Shown here piece after piece: positions 8,999 to 15,874 of a DNA stretch of 64,000 bases. This stretch comes from an uncultured Coriobacteriales bacterium (GTDB lineage Bacteria; Actinomycetota; Coriobacteriia; Coriobacteriales; UMGS124). The position numbers were made by a program, and so were the translations under genes. Where the stretch lies: positions 76,690 to 140,689 of the forward strand of contig CAKUAI010000011.1 of NCBI GenBank assembly GCA_934636245.1, written 5' to 3'. The notes below the pieces were generated by a model that was not told the DNA's origin, ran no database searches, and worked only from the letters and a program-made list of their open reading frames with translations. Position 1 is the stretch's first letter. Every line of letters begins with the position of its first letter.

Positions 8999-9006
8999 GG
9001 AATAGA

Positions 9007-9018
9007 ACCAGTCAGAAC
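9007..9018 (+). repeat. 12-bp reverse-complement match to the CRISPR repeat
   Basis: ACCAGTCAGAAC is the exact reverse complement of GTTCTGACTGGT inside the CRISPR repeat. It lies between csn2 and the first repeat. It could be a leftover of a tracrRNA anti-repeat, part of the leader, or chance; beyond the 12 bp the match does not extend. Confidence 0.4.
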
Positions 9019-9053
9019 TGACCGTCCTTTGCAGTGGGGATTTTGCGCCAATG

Positions 9054-9089
9054 GTTTTGGAGCAGTGTCGTTCTGACTGGTAATCGCAC
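9054..9089 (+). repeat. CRISPR repeat copy 1
   Basis: The leader-side copy, 55 bp after the csn2 stop. It carries the single variant base (AGTGTCG in place of AGTGCCG). Confidence 0.85.
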
Positions 9090-9142
9090 CCTTCAACGCC
9101 GTCGGTCTGATAGCAAAAGAAATCAGGAGGTTGAACAAGAAA

Positions 9143-9388
9143 ATGTCTGCAAGGAAGAAGATGTCCCAAAGCATCGGGAAATACGACGACGTCCCCGTCG
9201 GAGACGTGTTCTATGACATTGACGAGATAAAGCGCCAGTACAGCGTGAGGCCCGACAAGTCTGTCCCGGGGAGGGTGTTCTGCCCCGGCCCGTGTTTCCA
9301 CGAGCTCGTCGACATGTACGAGCGCGGCGAGATCGAGCTGTACGACGACCTCGACGAAGACGACACACCAAGGGCGGCGTCCCGATGA
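9143..9388 (+). CDS. Small acidic protein in CRISPR insert 1
   Basis: About 81 residues from ATG 9143, behind AGGAGG at 9125-9130. It is rich in D/E near the end (ELYDDLDEDD) and has a basic start; no family recognised. The same frame is open upstream to the repeat edge (FNAVGLIAKEIRRLNKKM), so it may instead be the tail of a longer protein cut by repeat 1. It overlaps the next start as ATGA, a compact layout typical of plasmids or phages. Confidence 0.55.
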   Translation: MSARKKMSQSIGKYDDVPVGDVFYDIDEIKRQYSVRPDKSVPGRVFCPGPCFHELVDMYERGEIELYDDLDEDDTPRAASR

Positions 9389-9549
9389 GGAGGGCGGCGA
9401 ACGGGACCATGGGCTCCGTCCTCAGCATAACGCTCCCGCCGTCCATGGTCGTCGACATAGAGAGGCTCGCGAGGTCGTGCGACGTCAACAGGTCGTTTTG
9501 GAGCAGTGCCGTTCTGACTGGTAATCGCACATTTCGTCAAGCTGTATAA
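9385..9549 (+). pseudogene. RHH protein gene cut by CRISPR repeat 2
   Basis: From ATG 9385, the native part reads GSVLSITLPPSMVVDIERLA then RSCDVNR, the beta strand and first helix of a ribbon-helix-helix protein. At 9495 the frame enters the 36-bp repeat and is translated through it (SFWSSAVLTGNRT), then stops at 9549. Just past the repeat, in another frame, FVKLYKLHGDES would fit as the missing second RHH helix if two bases were restored. So the repeat may have split one gene, or two unrelated fragments may meet here. Confidence 0.6.
9495..9530 (+). repeat. CRISPR repeat copy 2
   Basis: Identical to copy 3. It lies inside the reading frame of the RHH gene fragment and marks the border between insert 1 and insert 2. 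Confidence 0.85.
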
Positions 9550-9568
9550 GCTGCACGGGGACGAGTCG

Positions 9569-10105
9569 ATGCCTCGTAGCACGGAATATGCAGACGTCAT
9601 GCTCAACGGGAAGGCTCCTCGCGGGTCGTTTTGTAAATACAATGATCCGGTGCAATACATCTTGTGCGGATTCATGCTCGATGATAGCGGGGAATGGATC
9701 GACCTTGAATCGCTGTACAACATCAATGGCCACAAAGGCGAGGTCGTCGTCTTTCATTTCGACAAGGATGAAGGAGGGAAACTCTTAAAAGAGATGTACT
9801 ACACGCAAAGGCTCAAGCTTTCTGGAAGAAGTTGGGATATGGACGATTTGACTGTTACGTTCGACGACGGTACGACCCTCACGCTCAAAGAGTATGACGA
9901 ATATATCGGAAGGCAGCTCAAATGGGTTGAGAGCCTCCCGCCGATAATGCCGGAGGACGGCCCGTTGTACGAATGGTGGGTGCATCGGCATGACAGGCAC
10001 AGCGAAAAGCCGCGGGGCCCCAATGGAGGTCAAGATACGCACGGCGATGAGAACGGATGCCCGAAGGCAGCAGCAGTCGGCAAAGACAGTTTTCTTTTCG
10101 TATAG
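9569..10105 (+). CDS. Unknown protein filling CRISPR insert 2
   Basis: 178 residues from ATG 9569; the frame is open back to the repeat edge at 9531, so the true N-terminus is probably lost. It is acidic and aromatic-rich (GFMLDDSGEWIDLESLYNIN, then DMDDLTVTFDDGTTLTLKEY), without membrane segments. No family recognised. Base composition is more AT-rich than most of the window, suggesting foreign origin. After its stop, AGGAG and an ATG at 10118 begin another gene that repeat 3 cuts after five codons. Confidence 0.55.
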   Translation: MPRSTEYADVMLNGKAPRGSFCKYNDPVQYILCGFMLDDSGEWIDLESLYNINGHKGEVVVFHFDKDEGGKLLKEMYYTQRLKLSGRSWDMDDLTVTFDDGTTLTLKEYDEYIGRQLKWVESLPPIMPEDGPLYEWWVHRHDRHSEKPRGPNGGQDTHGDENGCPKAAAVGKDSFLFV

Positions 10106-10132
10106 AGGAGCGAGGCGATGAACCAGCGCACG

Positions 10133-10168
10133 GTTTTGGAGCAGTGCCGTTCTGACTGGTAATCGCAC
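10133..10168 (+). repeat. CRISPR repeat copy 3
   Basis: Identical to copy 2. It truncates the frame starting at 10118 (MNQRT) and is followed by 674 bp of foreign-looking DNA with no further repeat. Confidence 0.85.
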
Positions 10169-10215
10169 CCAATGCGCGTTCGGAAAGGGCCATACGACTG
10201 AAGGGGGAAAGGGAA

Positions 10216-10842
10216 ATGGTCGAGAAGAACATTGCAATCATCAAGACCGCGACTTCCGAGATGAGGGTTGCCGATATGACGGCAGCCGACCTGGAGTGCG
10301 TCGAGAAGGTCAACGCCCTCGTGGCGCTCGCCAAGGAGGTATACGACGCGATAAAGCGCGCCAGGGCTCTCGACAGGGAGCTGTCCGACAACTTCAAGCG
10401 CCTCGCCTCCGAGTGGGGCCTGGAGCCCGGCCAGACGCTCGCCTCCTACAACTGGGATGAGGGATACGAGATGTTCACACGCATGTACTCCGCGACGTGC
10501 AGCATCAACCCCGACGCCGTCCTCGAGAAGCTCTACGAGAACTGCGGCGAGGAGGAGGGCGACGAGACGGGCAAGGCCTGGCACGCATGGTGCGAGATCA
10601 CCGACCCCGTCACCACCCGCGAGCTCAACCCCCAGAAGCTCGAGGAGTACCTCAAGAAATCCGCCAAGGTCGCCAGCGGAGACATCAAGGGATCGGTCTG
10701 GCTGTCTTCAGATGACGTAGCGGCATGCGTTGCCGAGTCAAAACCGTACATGGCCTACGGCGCGAAGGCAATCTCGAAGGACGAGAAGGCCAGGCACGAC
10801 TCCGAGGGCTGGGCACCCGTGACGGAGGTGAGGCGCCTGTGA
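10216..10842 (+). CDS. Unknown helical protein after CRISPR repeat 3
   Basis: 208 residues from ATG 10216, behind a purine-rich GGGGGAAAGGGAA. The frame is also open upstream to the repeat edge. It is mainly helical and charged (ALVALAKEVYDAIKRARALD; ENCGEEEGDETGKAWHAWCE), resembling accessory proteins of plasmids or phages, but I do not recognise a family. Its stop codon at 10840-10842 coincides with the junction to the truncated AAA-ATPase gene on the opposite strand, so the foreign segment ends exactly there. Confidence 0.65.
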   Translation: MVEKNIAIIKTATSEMRVADMTAADLECVEKVNALVALAKEVYDAIKRARALDRELSDNFKRLASEWGLEPGQTLASYNWDEGYEMFTRMYSATCSINPDAVLEKLYENCGEEEGDETGKAWHAWCEITDPVTTRELNPQKLEEYLKKSAKVASGDIKGSVWLSSDDVAACVAESKPYMAYGAKAISKDEKARHDSEGWAPVTEVRRL

Positions 10843-11908
10843 AGGGGTCGCGCGACTTGATGGTGAGGTAGCCCGACTGGTAGAGCATTGGCAGCGGCGT
10901 CTGCATGCCTTCGGCGGGCACGTCGAACTCCTCCGCGTCGGCCTCCCGGTCTTCCAGATCGCCGATCTCCCAGCCGTTCTTTTGGAGCAGGTTTACCAAA
11001 ACGGTGGGCGTGCCGCTGCCGAACCAGTAGGCGTCGAGCTGTCCGGAGTCTAGGGCGCTGAGCAGGTTGAACGGGTTGTAGATATCGGGCGAGGGGTTGC
11101 AAAAGTGATACCCGTCGTAGTTTGCCTTGAGGCGGGCCAGGGCTTCGCCGCGATGTATGCATAGAGTTGCTGCCAATGCGTCGACATCGGAAGACATCTG
11201 CCCCGTCAGCTCCTCCTCGGTGATGCCGCAGATGGCGGCAAAGCGACGGTCGAGGCTGATGTTCTTGAGGTTGTTAAGCTCGCTGAAGATAGAGAGCTGG
11301 CTGAACTTGGTGATGCCCGTCAGAAACACGAAGCGCAGGTACTCGTCGCACGCCTTGAGCGGGGCAAAGAACTCCTGCATGGCCAGGCGAAACGCATGAA
11401 GCTTCTCGGGGTCGCGTGCGACATTGAGGAGCGGGGCGTCGTACTCATCAACGAGAACAACGACGGTCTTGCCTGTCTGCTCATAAGCCGCCCTGATGAG
11501 GGCCATGAGTCGCGAGCCGGGGGTCTTTGCGTCGGCGTTTCGGCCCCAAAGACCCTCTTGTTTCGACAACGTGTAATTGAGCAACTCCTCAAGCTGCCCT
11601 TGGTCCTCGGTTTTCACGGTGGAGAGGTCGATGCGAATGACCGGGTGGGATTCCCAGGCAGTTTCAAGCTCCGAGATGGCGAGTCCGTCGAAGAGCTCGC
11701 GCCTGCCTTCGAAATATGCCTACATGGTGGAGAGCAGAAGCGACTTGCCGAAGCGGCGGGGGCGGCCGAGGAAATAGGTCGAGCCGGAGCCGTGTGCAAG
11801 CTCGTACACAAAGGCCGTCTTGTCGACGTAGAGGTAACCGCCCTCGCGGATTTTTTCAAACGTTTGGATCCCGATGGGATACCTGCTTGAGGTGGTCGCC
11901 CCGCCCAT
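10843..11908 (-). pseudogene. AAA-ATPase/nuclease gene, nonsense-mutated and 3'-truncated
   Basis: From ATG 11908 it reads YPIGIQTFEKIREGGYLYVD and FLGRPRRFGKSLLLSTM, the N-terminus and Walker A region of the AAA-ATPase_like family. A TAG at 11720-11722 then interrupts where a sense codon is expected; the same frame continues with AYFEGRRELFDG, VVVLVDEYDAPLL (Walker B) and ANYDGYHF. It ends abruptly at SGYLTIKSRDPFT, before the usual PD-(D/E)XK nuclease domain. An intact relative of the same family lies at 33640-35505. Neighbouring DNA beyond 10843 is the foreign segment after CRISPR repeat 3. Confidence 0.85.
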
Positions 11909-12088
11909 GTCACTCGCCGCTTTTCGTTTCGAGGCTCTTGATGAGAGTTTAGCGTTTTGGTCGCAGGGTGGATTGCCCAGCATAGGGAAGCGCGGAAAAG
12001 GAAGACGGATGTGCGTGGTGCGCCCCGCCATCGGGCCCGCCGCCTGCCCGATATCTTGCCAATGGGTTTTCCCGTTGCCTCAAGTAGA

Positions 12089-12132
12089 GGGCGCCCCTCC
12101 AGGGCAGCTCTGAACTGCCTGGAGGGGCGCCT
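12089..12132 (-). terminator. Terminator below the Ltp operon
   Basis: GGCGCCCCTCCAGGCAG-type arms pair almost perfectly with CTGCCTGGAGGGGCGCC around a short loop. It lies just past the stop of the minus-strand gene at 12150. Its core resembles the hairpin at 14961-14994. Confidence 0.65.
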
Positions 12133-12149
12133 TGAAAGCCAAGTGGGCG

Positions 12150-12521
12150 TTATTCGAGCTGTTCTGGGGACGTAGCCGTGTCAGTGAGGGCCGCGGCGAG
12201 GTGCGCGGTGGGCTTGGGCTGGTCGGGGACGAAGACGAAGGCCAGAAGCCCCATGCAGGCCACAAGGGCGCCGACGGCGATGAAGATGGTCTTCATCGTC
12301 ATTGCCCCGGAGATGTGGCCCGCCACAAGGGAGGCGCCCATGATGTAGTTGTACGCGTCGCCGCCCACGTACTCCCTGATGTAGGAGTACCCGTCGCTGC
12401 CGCCGAGGCTCTCGTAGGTTGTGAGACGGTCGCCGGGGACAGCGATGATGAGGCCGACGGCGATCAATGCGATGCCAACGATTATGACGGCGAGCGCTGC
12501 CCCACGCTTCTTGTTCTCCAT
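12150..12521 (-). CDS. Small two-helix membrane protein, copy A
   Basis: 123 residues starting MENKKRGAALAVIIVGIALI, with a first membrane helix at about 7-27 and a second near residues 78-98 (TIFIAVGALVACMGLLAFVF); the loop between them (about 50 residues) is probably outside the cell. The tail differs from copy B (15455-15820) but the rest is nearly identical in DNA. The start lies 3 bp after the stop of the Ltp-repeat gene, so the two are coupled. No family recognised; it may anchor or assist the exported Ltp protein. Confidence 0.8.
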   Translation of the reverse strand: MENKKRGAALAVIIVGIALIAVGLIIAVPGDRLTTYESLGGSDGYSYIREYVGGDAYNYIMGASLVAGHISGAMTMKTIFIAVGALVACMGLLAFVFVPDQPKPTAHLAAALTDTATSPEQLE

Positions 12522-12575
12522 GGCCTACAGCCCCACTGCGGTCGCAGCGGCCGAGGCCTGGCTGTACGAGAAGCC
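12198..12575 (-). repeat. 378-bp near-identical duplication, copy A
   Basis: Covers most of the small membrane protein gene and the last codons of the Ltp gene above it. It matches 15497-15874 with two mismatches by eye, at a fixed offset of 3299 bp, while the flanks on both sides differ. Confidence 0.9.
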
Positions 12576-13649
12576 CACGTATTCAAGCATGTCAATAAGG
12601 CCGCTGCGCGAGAATGATTTGATTTCGAGATAGTCTTTCGCCTTGAGCACGGCCTGCTCGTACCAGTCAACGTCGCATTGGCCTACGGCGTACTCGGCTT
12701 CAGAGGTGGTGAAACCCGCGTACTCGAGCGTGTCGATTAACCCAGCGCGAGAGAAGTGCGAGACGTTAAGGTAGGACTCTGCCTTGAGCACGGCCTGTTC
12801 GTACCAGTCGGCCCCGCAGTTCTCGGCGGCGTACTCGGCCTCGGAAGAAGTGTAGCCCTTATATTCCAGCTGTTCGATGAGGCCAGTGCGCGAGAAGGCC
12901 ATGATGTCAAGATAGCTCCGCGCTTGGTCGAGCGCGTTCTGCTCGCCGCGCGTTGGGGTGTGGGAGGGGCGGCTCGAGCGCGCGCTGGAGCCAGGGGCGT
13001 TGCTGGTGCCGCTGGACGATTCGGGGGCGTAGGCCCCGGAGATGGAATCGACGATCTCCCAACACTCATCAACGCCGTCTTCGGTGCAGGGGATGCCTTT
13101 GAGAATGAGGACATTCCCGGCCTCGTCCATTGCTACGGTGATAACGACGCAAGCATCGAGGTCTTCCTCGATGTTTACTATGTAGAGCCCCTGGAACAGC
13201 CCGTCGCCCAGATAGGACATCCTGCACTCGTCGTCAAGGGGCTCGTAATCGGAATACGGGGCATCGAAGAGCGATGCCATGTCGTCGGGTTCGGGAAAAA
13301 TTTCCCAGAGAGACCCGCTCAGTTCTTCGAACGAAAGAAATAGAACCATATCATGGGACGAGTAGTCAATCCTTGTAGTGCTCAGGCCCTTGTCGCTCGT
13401 GGTGACGTCGTAGTCCTTGCAGCTAAAGGAGCTGGGAATCTCCACCGTCAGCCCGCCGAAATGCAGCGTGCCAAGGTGGTCGGAGCTGTCTGGGGCGCTG
13501 GAGAGGCGGCTCGATGAAGAGCTCGCCCAAGCCTGCGTCGGCGCAATGAAGCTCGTGTATGTTTGGATATCGGTCGCACATCCAAGCCCGAGGCTCGCCG
13601 CAACAATAAGGGGGAGGGCTATTTTTGTCCTGAAACCGGCGTTTTTCAT
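12525..13649 (-). CDS. Exported protein with three Ltp repeats
   Basis: 374 residues. A signal peptide (KIALPLIVAASLGLGC, probable cleavage after TQAWA) is followed by a domain of about 190 residues with no known family, a Ser/Pro-rich linker, and three C-terminal repeats of about 45 residues: AxxYLxxxxFSRxGLIxxLEYxG with [FY][ST]xSEAEYA and CxxDWYEQAVLKA. These match the Ltp family (PF07553), known from surface proteins of Gram-positive bacteria and from a Streptococcus phage superinfection-exclusion lipoprotein. The lipobox is poor (GLGC), so secretion rather than lipidation is likely. Confidence 0.8.
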   Translation of the reverse strand: MKNAGFRTKIALPLIVAASLGLGCATDIQTYTSFIAPTQAWASSSSSRLSSAPDSSDHLGTLHFGGLTVEIPSSFSCKDYDVTTSDKGLSTTRIDYSSHDMVLFLSFEELSGSLWEIFPEPDDMASLFDAPYSDYEPLDDECRMSYLGDGLFQGLYIVNIEEDLDACVVITVAMDEAGNVLILKGIPCTEDGVDECWEIVDSISGAYAPESSSGTSNAPGSSARSSRPSHTPTRGEQNALDQARSYLDIMAFSRTGLIEQLEYKGYTSSEAEYAAENCGADWYEQAVLKAESYLNVSHFSRAGLIDTLEYAGFTTSEAEYAVGQCDVDWYEQAVLKAKDYLEIKSFSRSGLIDMLEYVGFSYSQASAAATAVGL

Positions 13650-13674
13650 GGCTGTTCCTTCACGGTAGCTTTGC

Positions 13675-14913
13675 TTACTCGATCGGCTGCAATGTCCCTA
13701 TCAAATCAAGGACAGTTTCGCCGAGATCCGTGCCTGAACTCATGCCGATTTGATAGTAGCAGTTGAAGTCGAGTATTTTGCCAGTTGGCGTTAGGACGTC
13801 AACGTGGTAGCCCTCGCCGTATGCATCTTCGTAGTGCGCGACATAGGTTATAAGGCCGTTGATCTCATATGCGCGGGGATGCTCCAAAAACGTGGGGGCG
13901 ACGTCTTGTTTCATGTAGGAGATGGTGCGATATGTCTCGAACTCGGCTGCGGTTGAATCAATGGAAATCGGGCAGTCCCATGTCATGACGCCTATGCAGA
14001 TGCCGTCGTCTGTGCCCCAAAAATCCCACCCTGCAGTCGTGGTATGGTCATAGCTGAGACCGACGGGCATTTTGAACTGCACGCCTTCGGTTTCCATGTT
14101 GCCCAGCTCGTCGGCCCATCCATCCATGTGGGCGAGCGAAAATGAATCGATATATCCTGCCAATGGGTTGGTTTGTTGAGCGAGCCTTTTGTTGGTGCTG
14201 GCGCTGCATGCAATGCCCTCTATGGCGGGAAGGGACTCGGACACGGCTTTAAAAACCCAAGCTCGCCCGTTGTCCGTGATGCAGAAATAGGACAGCGTGC
14301 ACTTGGTGCCCGACTCATCGGTGTATGACGCCGCGACCAGGTGGATTGCGTCTGCGTTTCCCTTGAGTTCAATGGGTTCAGACACGGTGGCCTGTGTGAT
14401 GGTGTCGCTCTTCGCAATTTCATCCTGGACGTATTGGGTCAGGCATCTGTCTGGGTTGTCGAGGAGCTCCTGTTGGTCGGATTCTGACTCGTCGGTCATG
14501 TACCCGACGACGAGCATCATTCCAAAGTCAAGCGGGTCGAGGTCCCGTTCGTGGTTGTAGGGAACGTAGCCAACGTAGGTACCGCTTCCCTGGTCACCCC
14601 ATGGCATGTACAACGGCGTGTCGCCATAAAAGAGCATGTTGCGGGGGCCAAGGGGGAGCTGTATGTACAGCCCGTCGAACTCTGCGGTTTCAACCGAATA
14701 GGATGCGGTAAACGCCAGTGCTTGCGACGGGATGGCCGCGGGCAGCGTTATGCATGCCAGGCAGAACGACATGATGACCCCCAGGAGGGAAACGCTGCGA
14801 GGTCGCTTGTTTTCGTTCGGGCGGGGCTCGCCTGGGATATCGGCGGGCGGTTTCTCCGTTGGTGTGTCGCGGCGGTTCCGAGCAAAGGGTTGTAGCAGGT
14901 GCAGATCTTGCAT
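13675..14913 (-). CDS. Exported protein of unknown function
   Basis: 412 residues from ATG 14913, behind AAGGAGGAACCCC; an upstream in-frame ATG has no such site. A charged N-terminal stretch precedes one hydrophobic segment (SLLGVIMSFCLACITLPAAI, residues about 43-62), then AxA-like cleavage residues. The exported part contains two similar halves built around long polar beta-rich stretches (GLYIQLPLGPRNMLFYGDTP; GVQFKMPVGLSYDHTTTAGW). Both halves begin with a membrane-surface-like PxGL/PLGP motif, suggesting an internal duplication. No family recognised. It is the middle gene of the exported-protein block. Confidence 0.75.
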   Translation of the reverse strand: MQDLHLLQPFARNRRDTPTEKPPADIPGEPRPNENKRPRSVSLLGVIMSFCLACITLPAAIPSQALAFTASYSVETAEFDGLYIQLPLGPRNMLFYGDTPLYMPWGDQGSGTYVGYVPYNHERDLDPLDFGMMLVVGYMTDESESDQQELLDNPDRCLTQYVQDEIAKSDTITQATVSEPIELKGNADAIHLVAASYTDESGTKCTLSYFCITDNGRAWVFKAVSESLPAIEGIACSASTNKRLAQQTNPLAGYIDSFSLAHMDGWADELGNMETEGVQFKMPVGLSYDHTTTAGWDFWGTDDGICIGVMTWDCPISIDSTAAEFETYRTISYMKQDVAPTFLEHPRAYEINGLITYVAHYEDAYGEGYHVDVLTPTGKILDFNCYYQIGMSSGTDLGETVLDLIGTLQPIE

Positions 14914-14960
14914 GGGGTTCCTCCTTGGCGCGTCGTGCATGTGCTGGTTTCCCAAATAGC

Positions 14961-14994
14961 AAGGCGCCCCTCCAGAAGCCTGAAGGGGCGCCTT
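14961..14994 (-). terminator. Hairpin between exported-protein genes
   Basis: AAGGCGCCCCT pairs with AGGGGCGCCTT around a short loop, just past the stop of the gene at 15011. There is no clear T-run. It shares its core with the hairpin at 12089-12132. Confidence 0.6.
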
Positions 14995-15010
14995 GGAAAG
15001 CAATGGGGCG

Positions 15011-15445
15011 TTATCCGAGCCACTCGATGAAGAGGCGCAGGCCAGTGTCGGGGTGGTACTTCCACGTCAGCTCGAAGTTCTTGCGAACGCGAGACTGCCA
15101 GCCGTCGCTTGCCGAGCACTGGTTGAACATGTCGAGTATGATTTGCGGCAGGCCGAGCTCGTCGAAAATGGCGGCGATCGCGCTGTCGCCCGCGAGGGAG
15201 TAGGTCCAGTCGCCGCCGTCCTTGTCGTGGGGGTTCGTGTCTACGAGGATGCCAGAGCCGTCCTCGTAGACGGTGCAGCATTCCTGCTCGTCGGACTCAA
15301 GCCCATCGACGATGGCCTGGAAGTCAGGCGCGCCGTCGGCCAGGGCGCGAGGCGTGGTCGAGCCAGCCGCTGTGGCGCCGACCAGGGCTGCTGCGCATGC
15401 GCCGCCTGCGATGAGGTTGCGCCTGGAGAGAGACTCGTTGTTCAT
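15011..15445 (-). CDS. Small Tat-exported protein
   Basis: 144 residues. The N-terminus SRRNLIAGGACAAALVGATA is a twin-arginine signal with cleavage probably after ALA. The mature part is acidic, with QECCTVYEDG, a short helix (SAIAAIFDELGLPQIILDMF) and the end KYHPDTGLRLFIEWLG. Tat export suggests it folds or binds a cofactor before export. No family recognised. It follows the membrane protein copy B by 9 bp in the same direction. Confidence 0.75.
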   Translation of the reverse strand: MNNESLSRRNLIAGGACAAALVGATAAGSTTPRALADGAPDFQAIVDGLESDEQECCTVYEDGSGILVDTNPHDKDGGDWTYSLAGDSAIAAIFDELGLPQIILDMFNQCSASDGWQSRVRKNFELTWKYHPDTGLRLFIEWLG

Positions 15446-15454
15446 GTTCCGCTC

Positions 15455-15820
15455 CTATTCTGGGAAAGCTACGTCGATGGAGTCATCGGACTCGGCGAGG
15501 TGCGCGGCGGGCTTGGGCTGGTCGGGGACGAAGACGAAGGCCAGAAGCCCCATGCAGGCCACAAGGGCGCCGACGGCGATGAAGATGGTCTTCATCGTCA
15601 TTGCCCCGGAGATGTGGCCCGCCACAAGGGAGGCGCCCATGATGTAGTTGTACGCGTCGCCGCCCACGTACTCCCTGATGTAGGAGTACCCGTCGCTGCC
15701 GCCGAGGCTCTCGTAGGTTGTGAGACGGTCGCCGGGGACAGCGATGATGAGGCCGACGGCGATCAATGCGATGCCAACGATTATGACGGCGAGCGCTGCC
15801 CCACGCTTCTTGTTCTCCAT
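15455..15820 (-). CDS. Small two-helix membrane protein, copy B
   Basis: 121 residues, identical to copy A (12150-12521) up to residue 105, after which the tails differ (ESDDSIDVAFPE here). It has the same two membrane helices and the same 3-bp spacing to the Ltp-repeat gene above. The maintained gene order in both copies suggests that the membrane protein and Ltp protein work together. Confidence 0.8.
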   Translation of the reverse strand: MENKKRGAALAVIIVGIALIAVGLIIAVPGDRLTTYESLGGSDGYSYIREYVGGDAYNYIMGASLVAGHISGAMTMKTIFIAVGALVACMGLLAFVFVPDQPKPAAHLAESDDSIDVAFPE

Positions 15821-15874
15821 GGCCTACAGTCCCACTGCGGTCGCAGCGGCCGAGGCCTGGCTGTACGAGAAGCC
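15497..15874 (-). repeat. 378-bp near-identical duplication, copy B
   Basis: Partner of 12198-12575. It extends into the 3' end of the FMN-binding/Ltp gene, which explains the identical last residues (SYSQASAAATAVGL) of the two otherwise different Ltp proteins. Confidence 0.9.

Larger units (their letters stand above)
9054..10168 (+). CRISPR. CRISPR repeats separated by gene-sized inserts
   Basis: Three copies of a 36-bp repeat (starting GTTTTGGAGCAGTG and ending GACTGGTAATCGCAC) lie at 9054-9089, 9495-9530 and 10133-10168, all in the same orientation and downstream of csn2. The first differs from the others by one base (T for C at repeat position 15). Instead of about 30-bp spacers, they are separated by 405 and 602 bp that carry open reading frames. 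Genes at the insert edges are cut at the repeat borders. The repeat length and GTTTTGGAGC start are typical of type II-A. No normal spacer-repeat unit is visible. With csn2 broken and the effector genes absent, the locus is unlikely to be active now. Confidence 0.8.

Noticed and set aside
10029..10130. A 32-codon frame (MEVKIRTAMRTDARRQQQ) overlapping the end of the insert 2 ORF.
   Set aside because: No ribosome site and out of frame with the better supported ORF.
10979..10995. TTTGGAGCAG, a 10-bp match to the CRISPR repeat, near a CCGTTCT.
   Set aside because: It encodes the conserved LLQKNGW stretch of the AAA-ATPase family in frame, so the match is chance.
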